DNA of 31,369 bases from Friedmanniella sp. (GTDB lineage: Bacteria > Actinomycetota > Actinomycetes > Propionibacteriales > Propionibacteriaceae), in the NCBI GenBank assembly GCA_025964935.1, contig JAOPXW010000001.1, positions 1 to 31,369 on the forward strand, read 5' to 3'. Position numbers and translations under genes: made by a program. Shown here in pieces: positions 1 to 8,017 of this stretch (within the stretch, counting starts at the first letter, position 1; each line of letters begins with the position of its first letter). The notes beneath the pieces were generated by a model. It was not told the origin of the DNA. It saw nothing but the letters and a program-made list of their open reading frames with translations, and made no database searches.

Positions 1-1958
1 ATCTGGGCGCGGCTCTCGACCTGGAAGACCCCGATCGAGTCGGCGCGGCACAGCATGTCGTAGACCGCCGGCTCCTCCTTGGGCATCGTGGCCAGCGTCC
101 ACTGCTCCCCCAGGTGCTCGGCGACCAGGCGCATCATGTGGTCGAGGGCGCCGAGCATGCCGAGCCCGAGCAGGTCGAACTTGACCAGGCCCATGGACTC
201 GCAGGCGTCCTTGTCCCACTGCAGCACCGTGCGCTTGTCCATCCGCCCGCGCTCGATGGGGCAGACCTCGCCGATGGGGCGCTCGGTGAGCACCATGCCT
301 CCGGAGTGGATGCCGAGGTGGCGTGGGGCGCCCATCAGCTCCTCGGCCAGGGCCACGACCGGGGCCGGCACCTCGTGGGCCGAGGGGTCGCCCATGTCGC
401 CGGCGACGACGGCCTTCCAGCCGTCGATCTGCTTGGACCAGGCGTCCTACTGGCCCTGGGAGTGGCCCAGCGCCTTGGCGGCGTCGCGCACCGCCATCCG
501 GGGGCGGTAGCTGATGACGTTGGCCACTTGGGCCGCGTTGTGGCGGCCGTAGCGCCGGTACACCTCCTGGATGACCTCCTCGCGCCGGTCGGAGTCGAAG
601 TCGACGTCGATGTCGGGCTCCTCGTCCCGGCTCACCGACAGGAACCTCTCGAACGGCAGCTGGTAGCGGATCGGGTCGACGGCGGTGATGTTGAGGACGA
701 AGCAGACCACCGAGTTGGCCGCCGATCCTCGCCCCTGGCAGAGGATGCCCCGCTCCCGGGCGAAGGCGACCATGTCGTGCACGATCAGGAAGTAGCCGGG
801 GAAGTCCTTCTCCTCGATCACCCCCAGCTCCCGCTGCAGCCGCGCCTCCGCCTCCTCCCGGCAGTGCGGGTAGCGCAGGTCCGCACCCCGCCGGGCCAGC
901 TCTCGCAACCAGCTGATCGGGGTGTGGCCCTCGGGCACCTCCGGACGGGGGAGCCGCGGCGAGGCCTGCTGCAGGTTGAAGGCACAGTCGTCGGCGATCT
1001 GCACACTGCGCGCCACCGCCCCCGGATAGCGGAAGAACCGCTGGGTCATCTCCACCCCCGACCGCAGGTGGGCTCCCGGACCGGCCAGCCATCCGTCCAT
1101 GTCCGACAGGCTCCGGCGGGCCCGGACCGCCGCCATGGCCGCCCCCAGCCGGGCGTCGGAGGGAGTCGCGTAGTGCACGTTGTTGGTCGCCACCACCGGC
1201 AGCCCGTGGTCGGCGGCCAGGCCCGCCAGGGCGTCGTTGGTGGTGGAGTCGGTGGGCTGCCCGTGGTCGATCAGCTCGACCTCGACGTGGTCGTGCCCGA
1301 ACAGGGCCGTCAGCCGGTCCAGCTCGGTGGCCGCCGCCTCGGTCCCCCCGGCGGCCAGAGCCTGCCGCACCGCTCCCTTGCGGCAGCCGGTCAGGACCGT
1401 CCACCGACCGGCGGCCTCCGCGGCCAGCTCCTCCAGGTCGTAGCGCGGACGGCCCTTCTCGTCGCCCCGCAGCTGGGCCGCGGTGATGCTCCGGGCGAGC
1501 CGGTGGTAGCCGTCGACCCCGTGGGCCAGGACGAGCAGGTGCTGACCCTCCGGGTCGGCCACCCCGTTCTGGGGGGTGCGGAGGTCCAGGGACAGCTCGG
1601 CACCGTAGACGGTCCGCAGGTCGAAGGCCTGCGCCGCCTCGGCGGTGCGAGCGGCCGCGTAGAGACCGTCGTGATCGGTGACCGCGAGCGCTGACAGCCC
1701 GAGGCGTACCGCCTCCTCGATCAGCTCCTCCGGCTCGCTGACGCCGTCCAGGAAGCTGAAGCTGCTGTGGCAGTGCAGCTCGGCGTAGGGCACGACGGGG
1801 ACCTCAGGGCGGCGGACCCGCTCGTTCTGGGCCTCGTACGCCGGACGCTTGCGCGAGTATCCCGGGGAGCTGTCGTGCTCGGGGTTGTCGAGCACGGGGC
1901 GCCCCGAGAGGCGACGTTCCAGCTCGTTCCAGGACACCGGCGGGTTAGACCAGCCCAT
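1..1958 (-). pseudogene. dnaE2: dnaE2, error-prone DNA polymerase III alpha subunit, interrupted by an in-frame amber codon; continues past the window edge
   Basis: DnaE2 is the damage-inducible C-family polymerase that performs translesion synthesis with ImuA' and ImuB. The open part (447-1958, 503 aa) starts with the typical MGWSNPP, has a PHP domain (HCHSSFS at residues 62-68, TDHDG at 94-98) and the first two catalytic aspartates in PDIDVDFD (D451, D453). A TAG at 447-449 then ends the frame inside a conserved [18 protein letters not shown] stretch, where DnaE2 homologues normally have a second Gln. The same frame continues without frameshift to position 1 and still reads as DnaE2, including IHSGGMV and KFDLLGL, whose Asp (codon 174-176) matches the third catalytic aspartate. 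The 503-aa product would lack that residue, the fingers and the OB region. The cause could be a recent nonsense mutation or a sequencing error. The 68-nt gap to imuB suggests one operon. The usual full length is about 1050-1100 aa, so the 3' end lies outside the window. Confidence 0.9.
447..449 (-). other. Premature TAG stop codon in dnaE2
   Basis: The plus strand reads CTA here, which is TAG on the coding strand, directly after a CAG Gln codon. Homologues have Gln-Gln-Asp-Ala-Trp at this point, so a single C-to-T change (CAG to TAG) explains the stop. Recoding is unlikely because sdhA and sdhB in this same window end with TAG at their normal C-termini. Confidence 0.85.
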
Positions 1959-1982
1959 GACGTCCTCCCCCGTCCGGCGCGA

Positions 1983-2008
1983 ACGTCCCGGAACAGAACC
2001 GGGGACGT
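1983..2008 (-). terminator. Hairpin between imuB and dnaE2
   Basis: ACGTCCCGG (1983-1991) can pair with CCGGGGACGT (1999-2008) around a 7-nt loop, with a single bulged base. No U-tract follows on the minus strand, so it may be an attenuator or mRNA-processing structure rather than a full terminator. It fills much of the 68-nt imuB-dnaE2 gap, in an operon whose other junction overlaps. Confidence 0.3.
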
Positions 2009-2026
2009 CGCCGGTCCCAGGCCCGG

Positions 2027-3595
2027 TCAGTCATAGCGCGCCTCGGTCCACCACTGGCCGTCCTCCACCACCAGCAGCCAGGCGCTGCCGTCCACCCCGA
2101 CCAGCTGGAACCGCGCCACCTGTCGGGCGTGGGCGGGGTCCCACCACAGCTCGTCGATCGGCCATGGTCCCGCCCACGCCTGGACCTGGACCTGGGCCGC
2201 CCCCCGACCGGCCCGGAAGGTGGCGGGTGGGGCGCTCACCTGTCCTCGGTCGGTCACCTGGACCGGTCGTCCGTCCACCCCCAGCACCAGCGAAGGCAGG
2301 GGCTCGGCGAAGACCCGCGCCGGCGCCGGCGGGGGGATGCTCCCGGGCCAGGGCAGGGACACCCGGCGCGGCTGGACCCCGCGTTCACCCCAGGGGCTGG
2401 TCTGCTGGCGCGCCCGGGGACTGCGTCCGCCCTGAACGGCGGCGGTCAGCACCTCCTCCGGGCCCAACATGCCCTGCAGCCGGGCGATGCCGCGCTCCAC
2501 GTGCTCGTCGACCGAGCTCCCCCACAGGCCGGCGCCGTGGTCGCCCAGCGACTCCACCCGCTCGGGGCAGAGGCGGACCTCGGTCACCGGCTCGGGGGCA
2601 GGGTCGGCCTGCAGCTGCCAGTAGAGCCGGTCGACGAGGTCGCTCGAGGCGAACCAGCGGGAGTGGGACCAGACCCGGGACCCGAGCCAGCCACGGTCCC
2701 CGAGCACCTCGATCCGCACCTCGGTCGCGACCAGGCCGTGACGGGAGAGCTCGGCGACGCACCGGTCCGCGGTCTGGCGGGTGCTGAAGACGACGGGCTC
2801 GATGGTCTCCAGCGGCGGGTCGAAGGTCACGTGCTGCTGGACCTCGACCGGGGGCCGACGCGAGCTCGCGACCCGACCGTCCTGACCCCGGGCCAGCCGG
2901 TGCAGCCGGGCGCCGTGGTGCCCGAACCGGGTGAGCACGTCCCGGGGGGACAGGGAGGCGAAGTCCCCCAGACTCCGGATGCCCAGGCGACGCAGCAGCG
3001 TCACCAGGTCGTGGTCCTCCAGCACGCTGATCGGGAGGTCACCCAGGAAGGCGGCGGAGCCCCCCGGCTCGACCACCCAGCAGTCCTGCGCCGGGGCCCG
3101 ACGGGCGGCGTGCTCCGCGGCGAACAGACCGTCGGCCACCCCGGACCGGCTATCCCACACCCCTACCCCGACGAGCTGCTCGGCGACCACCGCGGCGGCC
3201 TCCCGCTCGCCACCGTAGAAGCGGCTCGGGACCCCGAGGGCGCAGAGCCCCGGTCGCAGCGGCGACACCCCCGACGCCACGTCTTCGACACTGCTCAGCA
3301 CCGCCTCGAAAGCCCGTGCCTCCACCTCGGGGACGCGGTCCACCACGGCCAGCTCCGGACACCGGGACGCGGCGTCCCGCCGCCGCATCCCCCGGGCCAC
3401 CCCCTCGGCCCGGGCGGCCGGTGAGCAGGCGAACACCTCGCCCTTGTCCACCACGGCCACCGGGGACCGGAGGGACAGCTCGTGGTGACCCGCCGCCGCC
3501 ACCACCGGCCAGTCCGGGCACCAGAGGACCATGACGCGGGGATGGGCGAGGTCGGCGACCGCCACCCGGCCGCCGGTGGAGCCACCGACGCTCAT
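2027..3595 (-). CDS. imuB: ImuB, catalytically inactive Y-family polymerase-like mutasome adaptor
   Basis: ImuB bridges DnaE2, ImuA' and the beta sliding clamp during SOS mutagenesis. The 522-aa product has a Y-family (DinB/UmuC-like) fold, but the N-terminal active-site segment reads LWCPDWP (residues 24-30) where real polymerases have an acidic DxD-type motif; this loss of catalytic acids is usual for ImuB. The helix-hairpin-helix-like part follows near the middle, and the C-terminus ends in the WW-rich segment typical of the family (QWWTEARYD). The start at 3595 is chosen because its ATG overlaps the imuA' stop (ATGA, 3592-3595); the frame is open further upstream only as a shadow. Where Mycobacterium tuberculosis ImuB has the clamp-binding motif QLGLWG, this protein reads GAGLWG (354-359), so clamp binding may be weakened. 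Family identity is firm; function is inferred from the family. Confidence 0.92.
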   Translation of the reverse strand: MSVGGSTGGRVAVADLAHPRVMVLWCPDWPVVAAAGHHELSLRSPVAVVDKGEVFACSPAARAEGVARGMRRRDAASRCPELAVVDRVPEVEARAFEAVLSSVEDVASGVSPLRPGLCALGVPSRFYGGEREAAAVVAEQLVGVGVWDSRSGVADGLFAAEHAARRAPAQDCWVVEPGGSAAFLGDLPISVLEDHDLVTLLRRLGIRSLGDFASLSPRDVLTRFGHHGARLHRLARGQDGRVASSRRPPVEVQQHVTFDPPLETIEPVVFSTRQTADRCVAELSRHGLVATEVRIEVLGDRGWLGSRVWSHSRWFASSDLVDRLYWQLQADPAPEPVTEVRLCPERVESLGDHGAGLWGSSVDEHVERGIARLQGMLGPEEVLTAAVQGGRSPRARQQTSPWGERGVQPRRVSLPWPGSIPPPAPARVFAEPLPSLVLGVDGRPVQVTDRGQVSAPPATFRAGRGAAQVQVQAWAGPWPIDELWWDPAHARQVARFQLVGVDGSAWLLVVEDGQWWTEARYD

Positions 3596-4245
3596 CCCGC
3601 CACCTGGACCACGGCCCGGACCGCCGGCTCGGCGGCCCGGACCTGTCGGTCCGCCCCCGGCAGCCACAGCGGCACCGCACGGGTGGGCCCGGACTGGGTG
3701 ACCTCGACCACGACCCGGCGACCGGCCAGTCGTCCGTGGCCGTGCCCGACCCCGTCCCAGGTGGAGGACGAGACCGAGAGGGTCGCCTCGCTGCGGGGCC
3801 AGGGTCCCCAGCTGAGGAGGGCGGCGTCCTTCTGCCGCATCCGGGACTTCAGCCTCGCGGCCTGGTGCTCACTGACCGGCGACGGCGGCTTGACCAGCAC
3901 CAGGCCGGCCACGTCCAGCAGCCCCGCGGTCACACTGAGCCAGTGCTCCCCGGGTCGGGGCACCAGCACCACCCGGCCGAGGTCGACACCGAGGTGCTCG
4001 GCGGCCTCCAGCCCGAAGTCGGGCACCCCCACCACGGCGGTCCACTCACCCGCTTGGGAGGGCCCCGCCATCAGGGCCATGGCGAGACTGGGGCTGTCGA
4101 CCGCGTACGTCGAGCCGGTGCGCAGGCGGATCAGGTCGCTGAGCCCGGGAAGCATCGGCAGACTGCGGCTGAGAGCCGACCCCTGCATGACCTGGACGCG
4201 CTGCTGCAGCTCCTGGATGCGAAGGGCTGCGGAGGGACCGGTCAT
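3592..4245 (-). CDS. imuA: ImuA' (SulA/RecA-like mutasome accessory protein)
   Basis: This is the first gene of the SOS mutagenesis operon. ImuA' belongs to the RecA-fold/SulA-related family and works with ImuB and DnaE2 in translesion synthesis. The 217-aa product has the alternating hydrophobic strands of a RecA-like core (for example GEWTAVVGVPDFGLEAAEHLG and RVVLVPRPGEHWL) but no complete Walker A motif that I can see, as is usual for actinobacterial ImuA'. The frame is open to a GTG at 4263, but that codon lies inside the LexA box, so the ATG at 4245 is preferred. It has no Shine-Dalgarno sequence, and a GATTAT -10 hexamer sits exactly 6 nt upstream, which predicts a leaderless message. 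The gene overlaps imuB by 4 nt. Confidence 0.85.
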   Translation of the reverse strand: MTGPSAALRIQELQQRVQVMQGSALSRSLPMLPGLSDLIRLRTGSTYAVDSPSLAMALMAGPSQAGEWTAVVGVPDFGLEAAEHLGVDLGRVVLVPRPGEHWLSVTAGLLDVAGLVLVKPPSPVSEHQAARLKSRMRQKDAALLSWGPWPRSEATLSVSSSTWDGVGHGHGRLAGRRVVVEVTQSGPTRAVPLWLPGADRQVRAAEPAVRAVVQVAG

Positions 4246-4251
4246 GGGTCC

Positions 4252-4280
4252 ATAATCGAACACATGTTCGACATCGTCAA
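4252..4280 (-). promoter_or_regulatory. Promoter of the imuA'-imuB-dnaE2 operon
   Basis: On the minus strand TTGACG (4275-4280) and GATTAT (4252-4257) are separated by exactly 17 nt, a good sigma-70-type promoter. The -10 hexamer ends 6 nt before the ATG at 4245, so transcription probably starts at or next to the A of the start codon. The LexA box fills the spacer and touches the -10. Confidence 0.75.
4256..4271. promoter_or_regulatory. LexA binding site (SOS box)
   Basis: TCGAACACATGTTCGA is a perfect match to the actinobacterial/Bacillus LexA consensus CGAAC-N4-GTTCG, with one further matching base on each side. It lies in the -10/-35 spacer of the imuA' promoter, so LexA would occlude RNA polymerase until DNA damage triggers its cleavage. 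It is also about 150 nt upstream of the divergent HNH gene; control of that gene is possible but not shown. Confidence 0.93.
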
Positions 4281-4343
4281 GCGATCCGGCATGTCATTGC
4301 TCACACCCCGTGTGTCAGCCTTGACGAGGACCGGATAATCCGA

Positions 4344-4359
4344 GTGACACTCATGTCAC
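4344..4359. repeat. Operator-like inverted repeat upstream of the HNH gene
   Basis: GTGACACTCATGTCAC consists of perfect 6-bp arms (GTGACA/TGTCAC) around a 4-bp centre. It starts a few bases after a GATAAT hexamer (4334-4339) that could be the -10 of the HNH gene, so a bound regulator would sit at the transcription start. The arm spacing does not fit a CRP/GlxR site (GTGA-N6-TCAC). The regulator is unknown. Confidence 0.5.
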
Positions 4360-4373
4360 CCGTCGGGCACCCT

Positions 4374-4388
4374 GATGCAGCCTGCATC
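4374..4388. repeat. Second inverted repeat in the HNH 5' region
   Basis: GATGCAGCCTGCATC has perfect 7-bp arms (GATGCAG/CTGCATC) around one central base. It begins 15 bp after the first inverted repeat and lies about 35 nt before the GTG start of the HNH gene. It could be an operator or, in RNA, a tight structure. The two repeats differ in sequence, so different proteins may bind them. Confidence 0.45.
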
Positions 4389-4422
4389 ACCAGGTCCCGA
4401 CGAGTCCGAGGAGGGGTGCCCC

Positions 4423-4872
4423 GTGACCGCTGTCGTCGTCCTCAACACGGACAACACGGCGCTGCACAGCGTCTCGGTCCAGCACGCCGTCAAGATGCTG
4501 GTCCGTCAGGTGGCGACCGTCGAGGAGGCGCTCGAGGGACACCGGATCGGCCCCTACCCCTGGCCGGTCGTCCTCCGCCTCCTGCGCTACGTCAAGACGA
4601 CCTTCCTGTACGCCCGCACCCCCGCCTGGTCCAAGCGCGGGGTGCTGCGCCGGGACCAACACCGCTGCGCCTACTGCGACGGCACCGCCGACACGGTCGA
4701 CCACGTCCTCCCCCAGTCCCGGGGCGGGCCGAACACCTGGCTCAACACGGTGGCGGCCTGCACGCAGTGCAACAACCGCAAGGCCAACCGCACCCCGGCC
4801 GAGGCCGTCATGACCCTCGCCTACCGGCCGACGGTGCCGACCTGGCGGGAGGCGTACCATCGACGCTTGTGA
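4423..4872 (+). CDS. HNH endonuclease family protein
   Basis: The 149-aa protein has a complete HNH motif: a first zinc pair C82-x2-C85, the catalytic DH at 93-94 (TVDHVLPQSRGG), the central Asn at 108 and a second zinc pair C113-x2-C116 followed by NNRK. The N-terminal 70 residues (AVVVLNTDNTALHSVS, HAVKMLV) match the conserved N-terminus of a widespread actinobacterial HNH family of unknown role. The frame is open from 4375, but the GTG at 4423 is chosen because GAGGAGGGG (4408-4416) gives a Shine-Dalgarno sequence and the conserved segment begins there. It is divergent from the SOS operon and convergent with the MFS gene, with only 6 nt between stops. It is a DNA nuclease by family; no methylase or other restriction partner is adjacent. 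Confidence 0.85.
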   Translation: MTAVVVLNTDNTALHSVSVQHAVKMLVRQVATVEEALEGHRIGPYPWPVVLRLLRYVKTTFLYARTPAWSKRGVLRRDQHRCAYCDGTADTVDHVLPQSRGGPNTWLNTVAACTQCNNRKANRTPAEAVMTLAYRPTVPTWREAYHRRL

Positions 4873-4878
4873 GGCCCC

Positions 4879-6144
4879 TCAGGAGGCGGGCGTCGGCTCC
4901 GCCGGCGGAGTCCGACCCCGCCGATCCAGCCGTCGCGCCCGGACGACGGGGACCACCATGGTCGCGAAGACGAGGCTCGCCAGCAGGCTGGCCGCGGCGG
5001 CCACCACCCCCATCGGCACCGCTGAGGTCTCCCCGGCGATGCCGACCAGCGGCGCCGCGACCGCCCCGCCCAGGAACTGCAGCAGCCCCAGCAGCGACGA
5101 GGCGGTTCCCGCCTGGTCGGGATAGCCCGACATCGCCAGGGCCGCCGCGTTGGGGAAGACCAGACCGACCGCGCTCACCATCACGAAGAGGGACCCGACG
5201 AGGTAGGGCAGGCCGAGGTGGGCCAGCACCGTCGTGGCCAGGGCCAGGGCCCCGGTCAGGTTGAGCAGCAGCCCGATGCCCAGCACCCGGGCTGGTGACC
5301 AGTGCCGCGCCAGCCGTCCCCCCACCTGGGTGGCCACCAGGATGCCCACCGAGTTGGCCCCGAAGACGAAGGAGAACCCCTGGGGGGACAGGCCGTAGAT
5401 GCGCTGCAGGACGAACGTGGCACCCGAGATGTAGGCGAACATGGACGCCCCGGCGAGTCCGCCCGACAGGGCCGTCCCCACGAAGAACCGGTCGCGGGCC
5501 AGCGTCGCGAACCCACGCCCCGTGGCCCCCAGGCCCCCGGACTGCCGCCGTTCCACCGGCAGTGTCTCGGGCAGACCCAGGGCACCCGCGAGCAGCAGCA
5601 GCACCCCGAACCCGGCCAGCACGCCGAACACGCCCCGCCAGCTCATCACCGAGGCCAGCTGACCACCCAGGACGGGCGCGACCACCGGAGCCAGACCCGA
5701 GATCAGCATCAGGCGGGTGAAGAACAGCACCAGCTCCCGGCCGGAGAACAGGTCCCGCGCGACGGCCCGGGCGATCACCAGCCCGGCGGCGCCGGCCAGC
5801 CCCTGCGCCAGCCGGAGCACCACGAGCACGGCGATGGAGGGGGCGAAGGCGCAGGCCAGCGAGGCGAGGAGGTAGAGGGCCAGGCCCAGGACCAGGGGCC
5901 GGCGCCGACCGAACCGGTCCGAGAGCGGGCCGGCCACCAGCTGGCCGACGGCCAGCCCCACCAGGCAGGCGGTGATCGAGAGCTGAGCCGCCGACGGACT
6001 GGCCCCCAGGTCGTCGGCCAGCTCGGGGAGCGAGGGCAGGTAGAGGTCGAGCGACAGCGGCCCGAACGTCGAGAGGAGCCCCAGGACGACGATGAAGCGC
6101 AGACGATGGGGCGGCCGGGCAGGCGGGGAGGACGTCGAGGGCAC
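4879..6144 (-). CDS. MFS multidrug efflux transporter, Bcr/CflA type
   Basis: The 421-aa product has twelve predicted membrane segments and the major-facilitator motif A GPLSDRFGRRRP between helices 2 and 3. The first helix carries the TFGPLSLDLYLPSLPEL segment typical of the Bcr/CflA (drug:H+ antiporter, DHA1) subfamily. It probably exports toxic small molecules across the cytoplasmic membrane by proton antiport; the substrate cannot be read from the sequence. The start is a GTG at 6144 with GGAG a few bases upstream. It lies 46 nt downstream of the RpiR-type regulator on the same strand and may be cotranscribed with it. Family confidence is high, drug specificity unknown. Confidence 0.88.
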   Translation of the reverse strand: MPSTSSPPARPPHRLRFIVVLGLLSTFGPLSLDLYLPSLPELADDLGASPSAAQLSITACLVGLAVGQLVAGPLSDRFGRRRPLVLGLALYLLASLACAFAPSIAVLVVLRLAQGLAGAAGLVIARAVARDLFSGRELVLFFTRLMLISGLAPVVAPVLGGQLASVMSWRGVFGVLAGFGVLLLLAGALGLPETLPVERRQSGGLGATGRGFATLARDRFFVGTALSGGLAGASMFAYISGATFVLQRIYGLSPQGFSFVFGANSVGILVATQVGGRLARHWSPARVLGIGLLLNLTGALALATTVLAHLGLPYLVGSLFVMVSAVGLVFPNAAALAMSGYPDQAGTASSLLGLLQFLGGAVAAPLVGIAGETSAVPMGVVAAAASLLASLVFATMVVPVVRARRLDRRGRTPPAEPTPAS

Positions 6145-6190
6145 CGCTCCACTCTGGCAGAGCGGCCGCCCCCCGCCGTACGGCTGGAGC

Positions 6191-7108
6191 TCAGCCCACG
6201 CGCTCGGCGCTCCGGGACCTCAGGACCGCGTGGGTGCTGTCGAGGGCCTGCAGGGCGGCCCCGTACCCGTGCAGGGCGACCCCGCTGTAGAGGCAGTCGA
6301 CCAGGGCCAGCTGGGCGATCCGACTGGACAGCGCCCCGGCGGAGAACGTCGTCTCCCGAGCGGCCGTGGTCAGCACCAGCTCGGCGGCGTGGGCGATCGG
6401 CGAGCCGCCGAAGTTGGTGATCGCCACAGTGGTCGCACCCCGGCGGCGGGCCACGGCCAGGGCGTCGATGGTGTCGGCGGTGGTCCCGGTGTGGGAGATC
6501 CCGACCGCCACGTCACCGGGCTGCAGCACCGCGGCCGAGGTGAGGGCCAGCGCGCCCTGCGACCAGACGAAGGACACCAGCCCCAGCCGGTGCAGCCGCT
6601 GGTGCAGGTCCTGCCCGACGAGGGCGCTCGCTCCGATGCCGTAGATGTCGACCCGACGGGCCTGGCTGAGGGCGTCGACCGCCTGGGCCAGCACAGCCAG
6701 GTCCATCGCCGCCCCGGTGTCGGTGATGGCCCGGGCGTTCATATGGCTGATCTTGGCCACCACGTCGGCCAGTGAGTCGTCCTCGGTGATGACCCCGGTC
6801 AGCGGCGGGCCGGCCTGCTGGTCCGACTCCTCCCACTGGGCCGCCCGGGCCAGGGCGATCCGCAGCTCCGGGTAGCCGCCGAGGCCGACGGCCCGGCAGA
6901 AGCGCAGCACGGTCGTCTCGGAGGTCTGGCAGCGCCTCGCCACCGAGGTGATGGAGCTCTCCGAGATCGCCGCCGGGTCCGCGAGGACCGCGTCGGCCAC
7001 CCGCCTCTCGGCCGGCCGGAGGTTGGGCAGCGCCCCCCGCACCCGGATCAACACCGACGTCGTGTGGCGGTGCGGGTCGTTGACCTCGATCACCGGGTAG
7101 GTCGTCAC
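6191..7108 (-). CDS. MurR/RpiR family transcriptional regulator with SIS domain
   Basis: The 305-aa protein has an N-terminal RpiR-type helix-turn-helix (residues about 30-105; ESSITSVARRCQTSETTVLR at 50-69, then FCRAVGLGGYPELR) and a C-terminal SIS phosphosugar-binding domain (about 125-270; VDIYGIGASALVG and ISHTGTTADTIDA). Such proteins sense phosphosugars and control sugar or amino-sugar catabolism. The GTG start at 7108 has AGGAAGG upstream (about 7118-7124). No sugar-uptake or phosphosugar genes are adjacent: the downstream gene is an MFS exporter and the upstream one a dienelactone-hydrolase-type enzyme, so the target regulon is not evident. Identity is firm, ligand and targets unknown. 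Confidence 0.9.
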   Translation of the reverse strand: MTTYPVIEVNDPHRHTTSVLIRVRGALPNLRPAERRVADAVLADPAAISESSITSVARRCQTSETTVLRFCRAVGLGGYPELRIALARAAQWEESDQQAGPPLTGVITEDDSLADVVAKISHMNARAITDTGAAMDLAVLAQAVDALSQARRVDIYGIGASALVGQDLHQRLHRLGLVSFVWSQGALALTSAAVLQPGDVAVGISHTGTTADTIDALAVARRRGATTVAITNFGGSPIAHAAELVLTTAARETTFSAGALSSRIAQLALVDCLYSGVALHGYGAALQALDSTHAVLRSRSAERVG

Positions 7109-7222
7109 AGCTCGGTCGCCTTCCTGACAGGGGATTCCTTGACCCTAACGGGGGCAACCTTCGGAGAGTATGCACATTTGGGGGCTTGATCGCCTTCCGA
7201 ACCACCGGCGGTCCCGACCGGC

Positions 7223-7945
7223 TCAGGCGGTGGTCCGACCCCCCACGGGCAGACGCTCGGCCAGGAACGCGACCGTTCTCCGCCACGCCGCCTCCGAGGC
7301 CTGGGCGTGGAAGAACATCGGGTTCGGGTTGTCGAAGGCGTGACCCGCCCCGGCGTACGTCTCCACCTGCGCCCCCTGCGGCTCGACCGCGGTCCGGATC
7401 GCCTCCTGCGCGGCGACGTCGACGTAGCTGTCCTCCAGGCCGAAGTGGTGCAGGCTGGGCGTCCTCACCTGGGGCGCCAGCCCGGTCAGGCTGGGCAGGG
7501 CTGAGCCGTAGTAGCTGACCAGCACGGCCGGCTCGGTGACCGCGGCCACGTTGAAGGCCAGCCCGCCCCCGAAGCAGAACCCGATCAGGCCCGCCCCGCC
7601 GGTCACCTCGACCATGCCCTGCAGATGCACCAGGGCTGCGGCGACGTCGGCCACCGCCGTGTCCCAGTCGACCTGCTGGGCCAGGCCCAGGGCCTGCTCC
7701 AGCTCGTCCCCCGCGTCCGGGTCGATGACCTGGGTGTCGAGTCGCCAGTAGACCTCGGGGGCGAGCACGACGTAGCCGAGCTCGGCCAGGTCCTGGGCCC
7801 GGCGGCGGATGTAGCCGCTGACGCCGAAGATCTCCTGGACCAGCACCAGCCCCGGGCCACTGCCGCCCTCGGGTCGCCAGAGGTGGGCGGGCATCGGCCC
7901 GTCGGCGGTCTCGATGGTGGTCGTCGTGGGCTCGGGCGTGGTCAT
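7223..7945 (-). CDS. Dienelactone hydrolase family protein
   Basis: This 240-aa alpha/beta hydrolase has the Cys-Asp-His triad of dienelactone hydrolases: C124 in GFCFGGG, D172 in GLEDSYVD and H202 in AGHAFDN, plus the QEIFG motif (E38) that interacts with the nucleophile. Relatives hydrolyse dienelactones in chloroaromatic breakdown, but most family members act on unknown esters or lactones. No aromatic-degradation genes surround it, so the substrate is open. The ATG at 7945 has no Shine-Dalgarno sequence; TAGTTT lies 6 nt upstream, suggesting a leaderless transcript. It is divergent from the methyltransferase gene at 8018. A short inverted repeat (7201-7207 with 7228-7234) spans its stop codon. 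Confidence 0.88.
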   Translation of the reverse strand: MTTPEPTTTTIETADGPMPAHLWRPEGGSGPGLVLVQEIFGVSGYIRRRAQDLAELGYVVLAPEVYWRLDTQVIDPDAGDELEQALGLAQQVDWDTAVADVAAALVHLQGMVEVTGGAGLIGFCFGGGLAFNVAAVTEPAVLVSYYGSALPSLTGLAPQVRTPSLHHFGLEDSYVDVAAQEAIRTAVEPQGAQVETYAGAGHAFDNPNPMFFHAQASEAAWRRTVAFLAERLPVGGRTTA

Positions 7946-7951
7946 GCGGCC

Positions 7952-7957
7952 AAACTA
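7952..7957 (-). promoter_or_regulatory. Putative -10 hexamer of the dienelactone hydrolase gene
   Basis: TAGTTT (TANNNT) ends exactly 6 nt before the ATG at 7945, the spacing of leaderless actinobacterial genes. No convincing -35 is visible. Confidence 0.45.
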
Positions 7958-8017
7958 CTGGGTAGCTCCGCCGCCCCCCCGGTGGCCAGGAGCTGCCCCG
8001 ATCCGAGGAGACGCCCG

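Noticed and set aside
447..449. Amber codon read through as an amino acid (recoding)
   Set aside because: sdhA and sdhB in the same window end normally at TAG, and I see no sign of a recoding element; a mutation or base error is simpler.
114..1694. Long plus-strand open frame opposite dnaE2
   Set aside because: Its translation is rich in Val, Gly, His and Arg with no recognisable motif, and it lies antisense to conserved DnaE2; a typical artefact of very GC-rich DNA.
4246..4263. GTG start of imuA' at 4263
   Set aside because: The codon lies within the LexA box and downstream of the -35, so it would precede the predicted transcript start.
4344..4359. CRP/GlxR binding site
   Set aside because: The half-sites GTGA and TCAC are 8 bp apart rather than the required 6.
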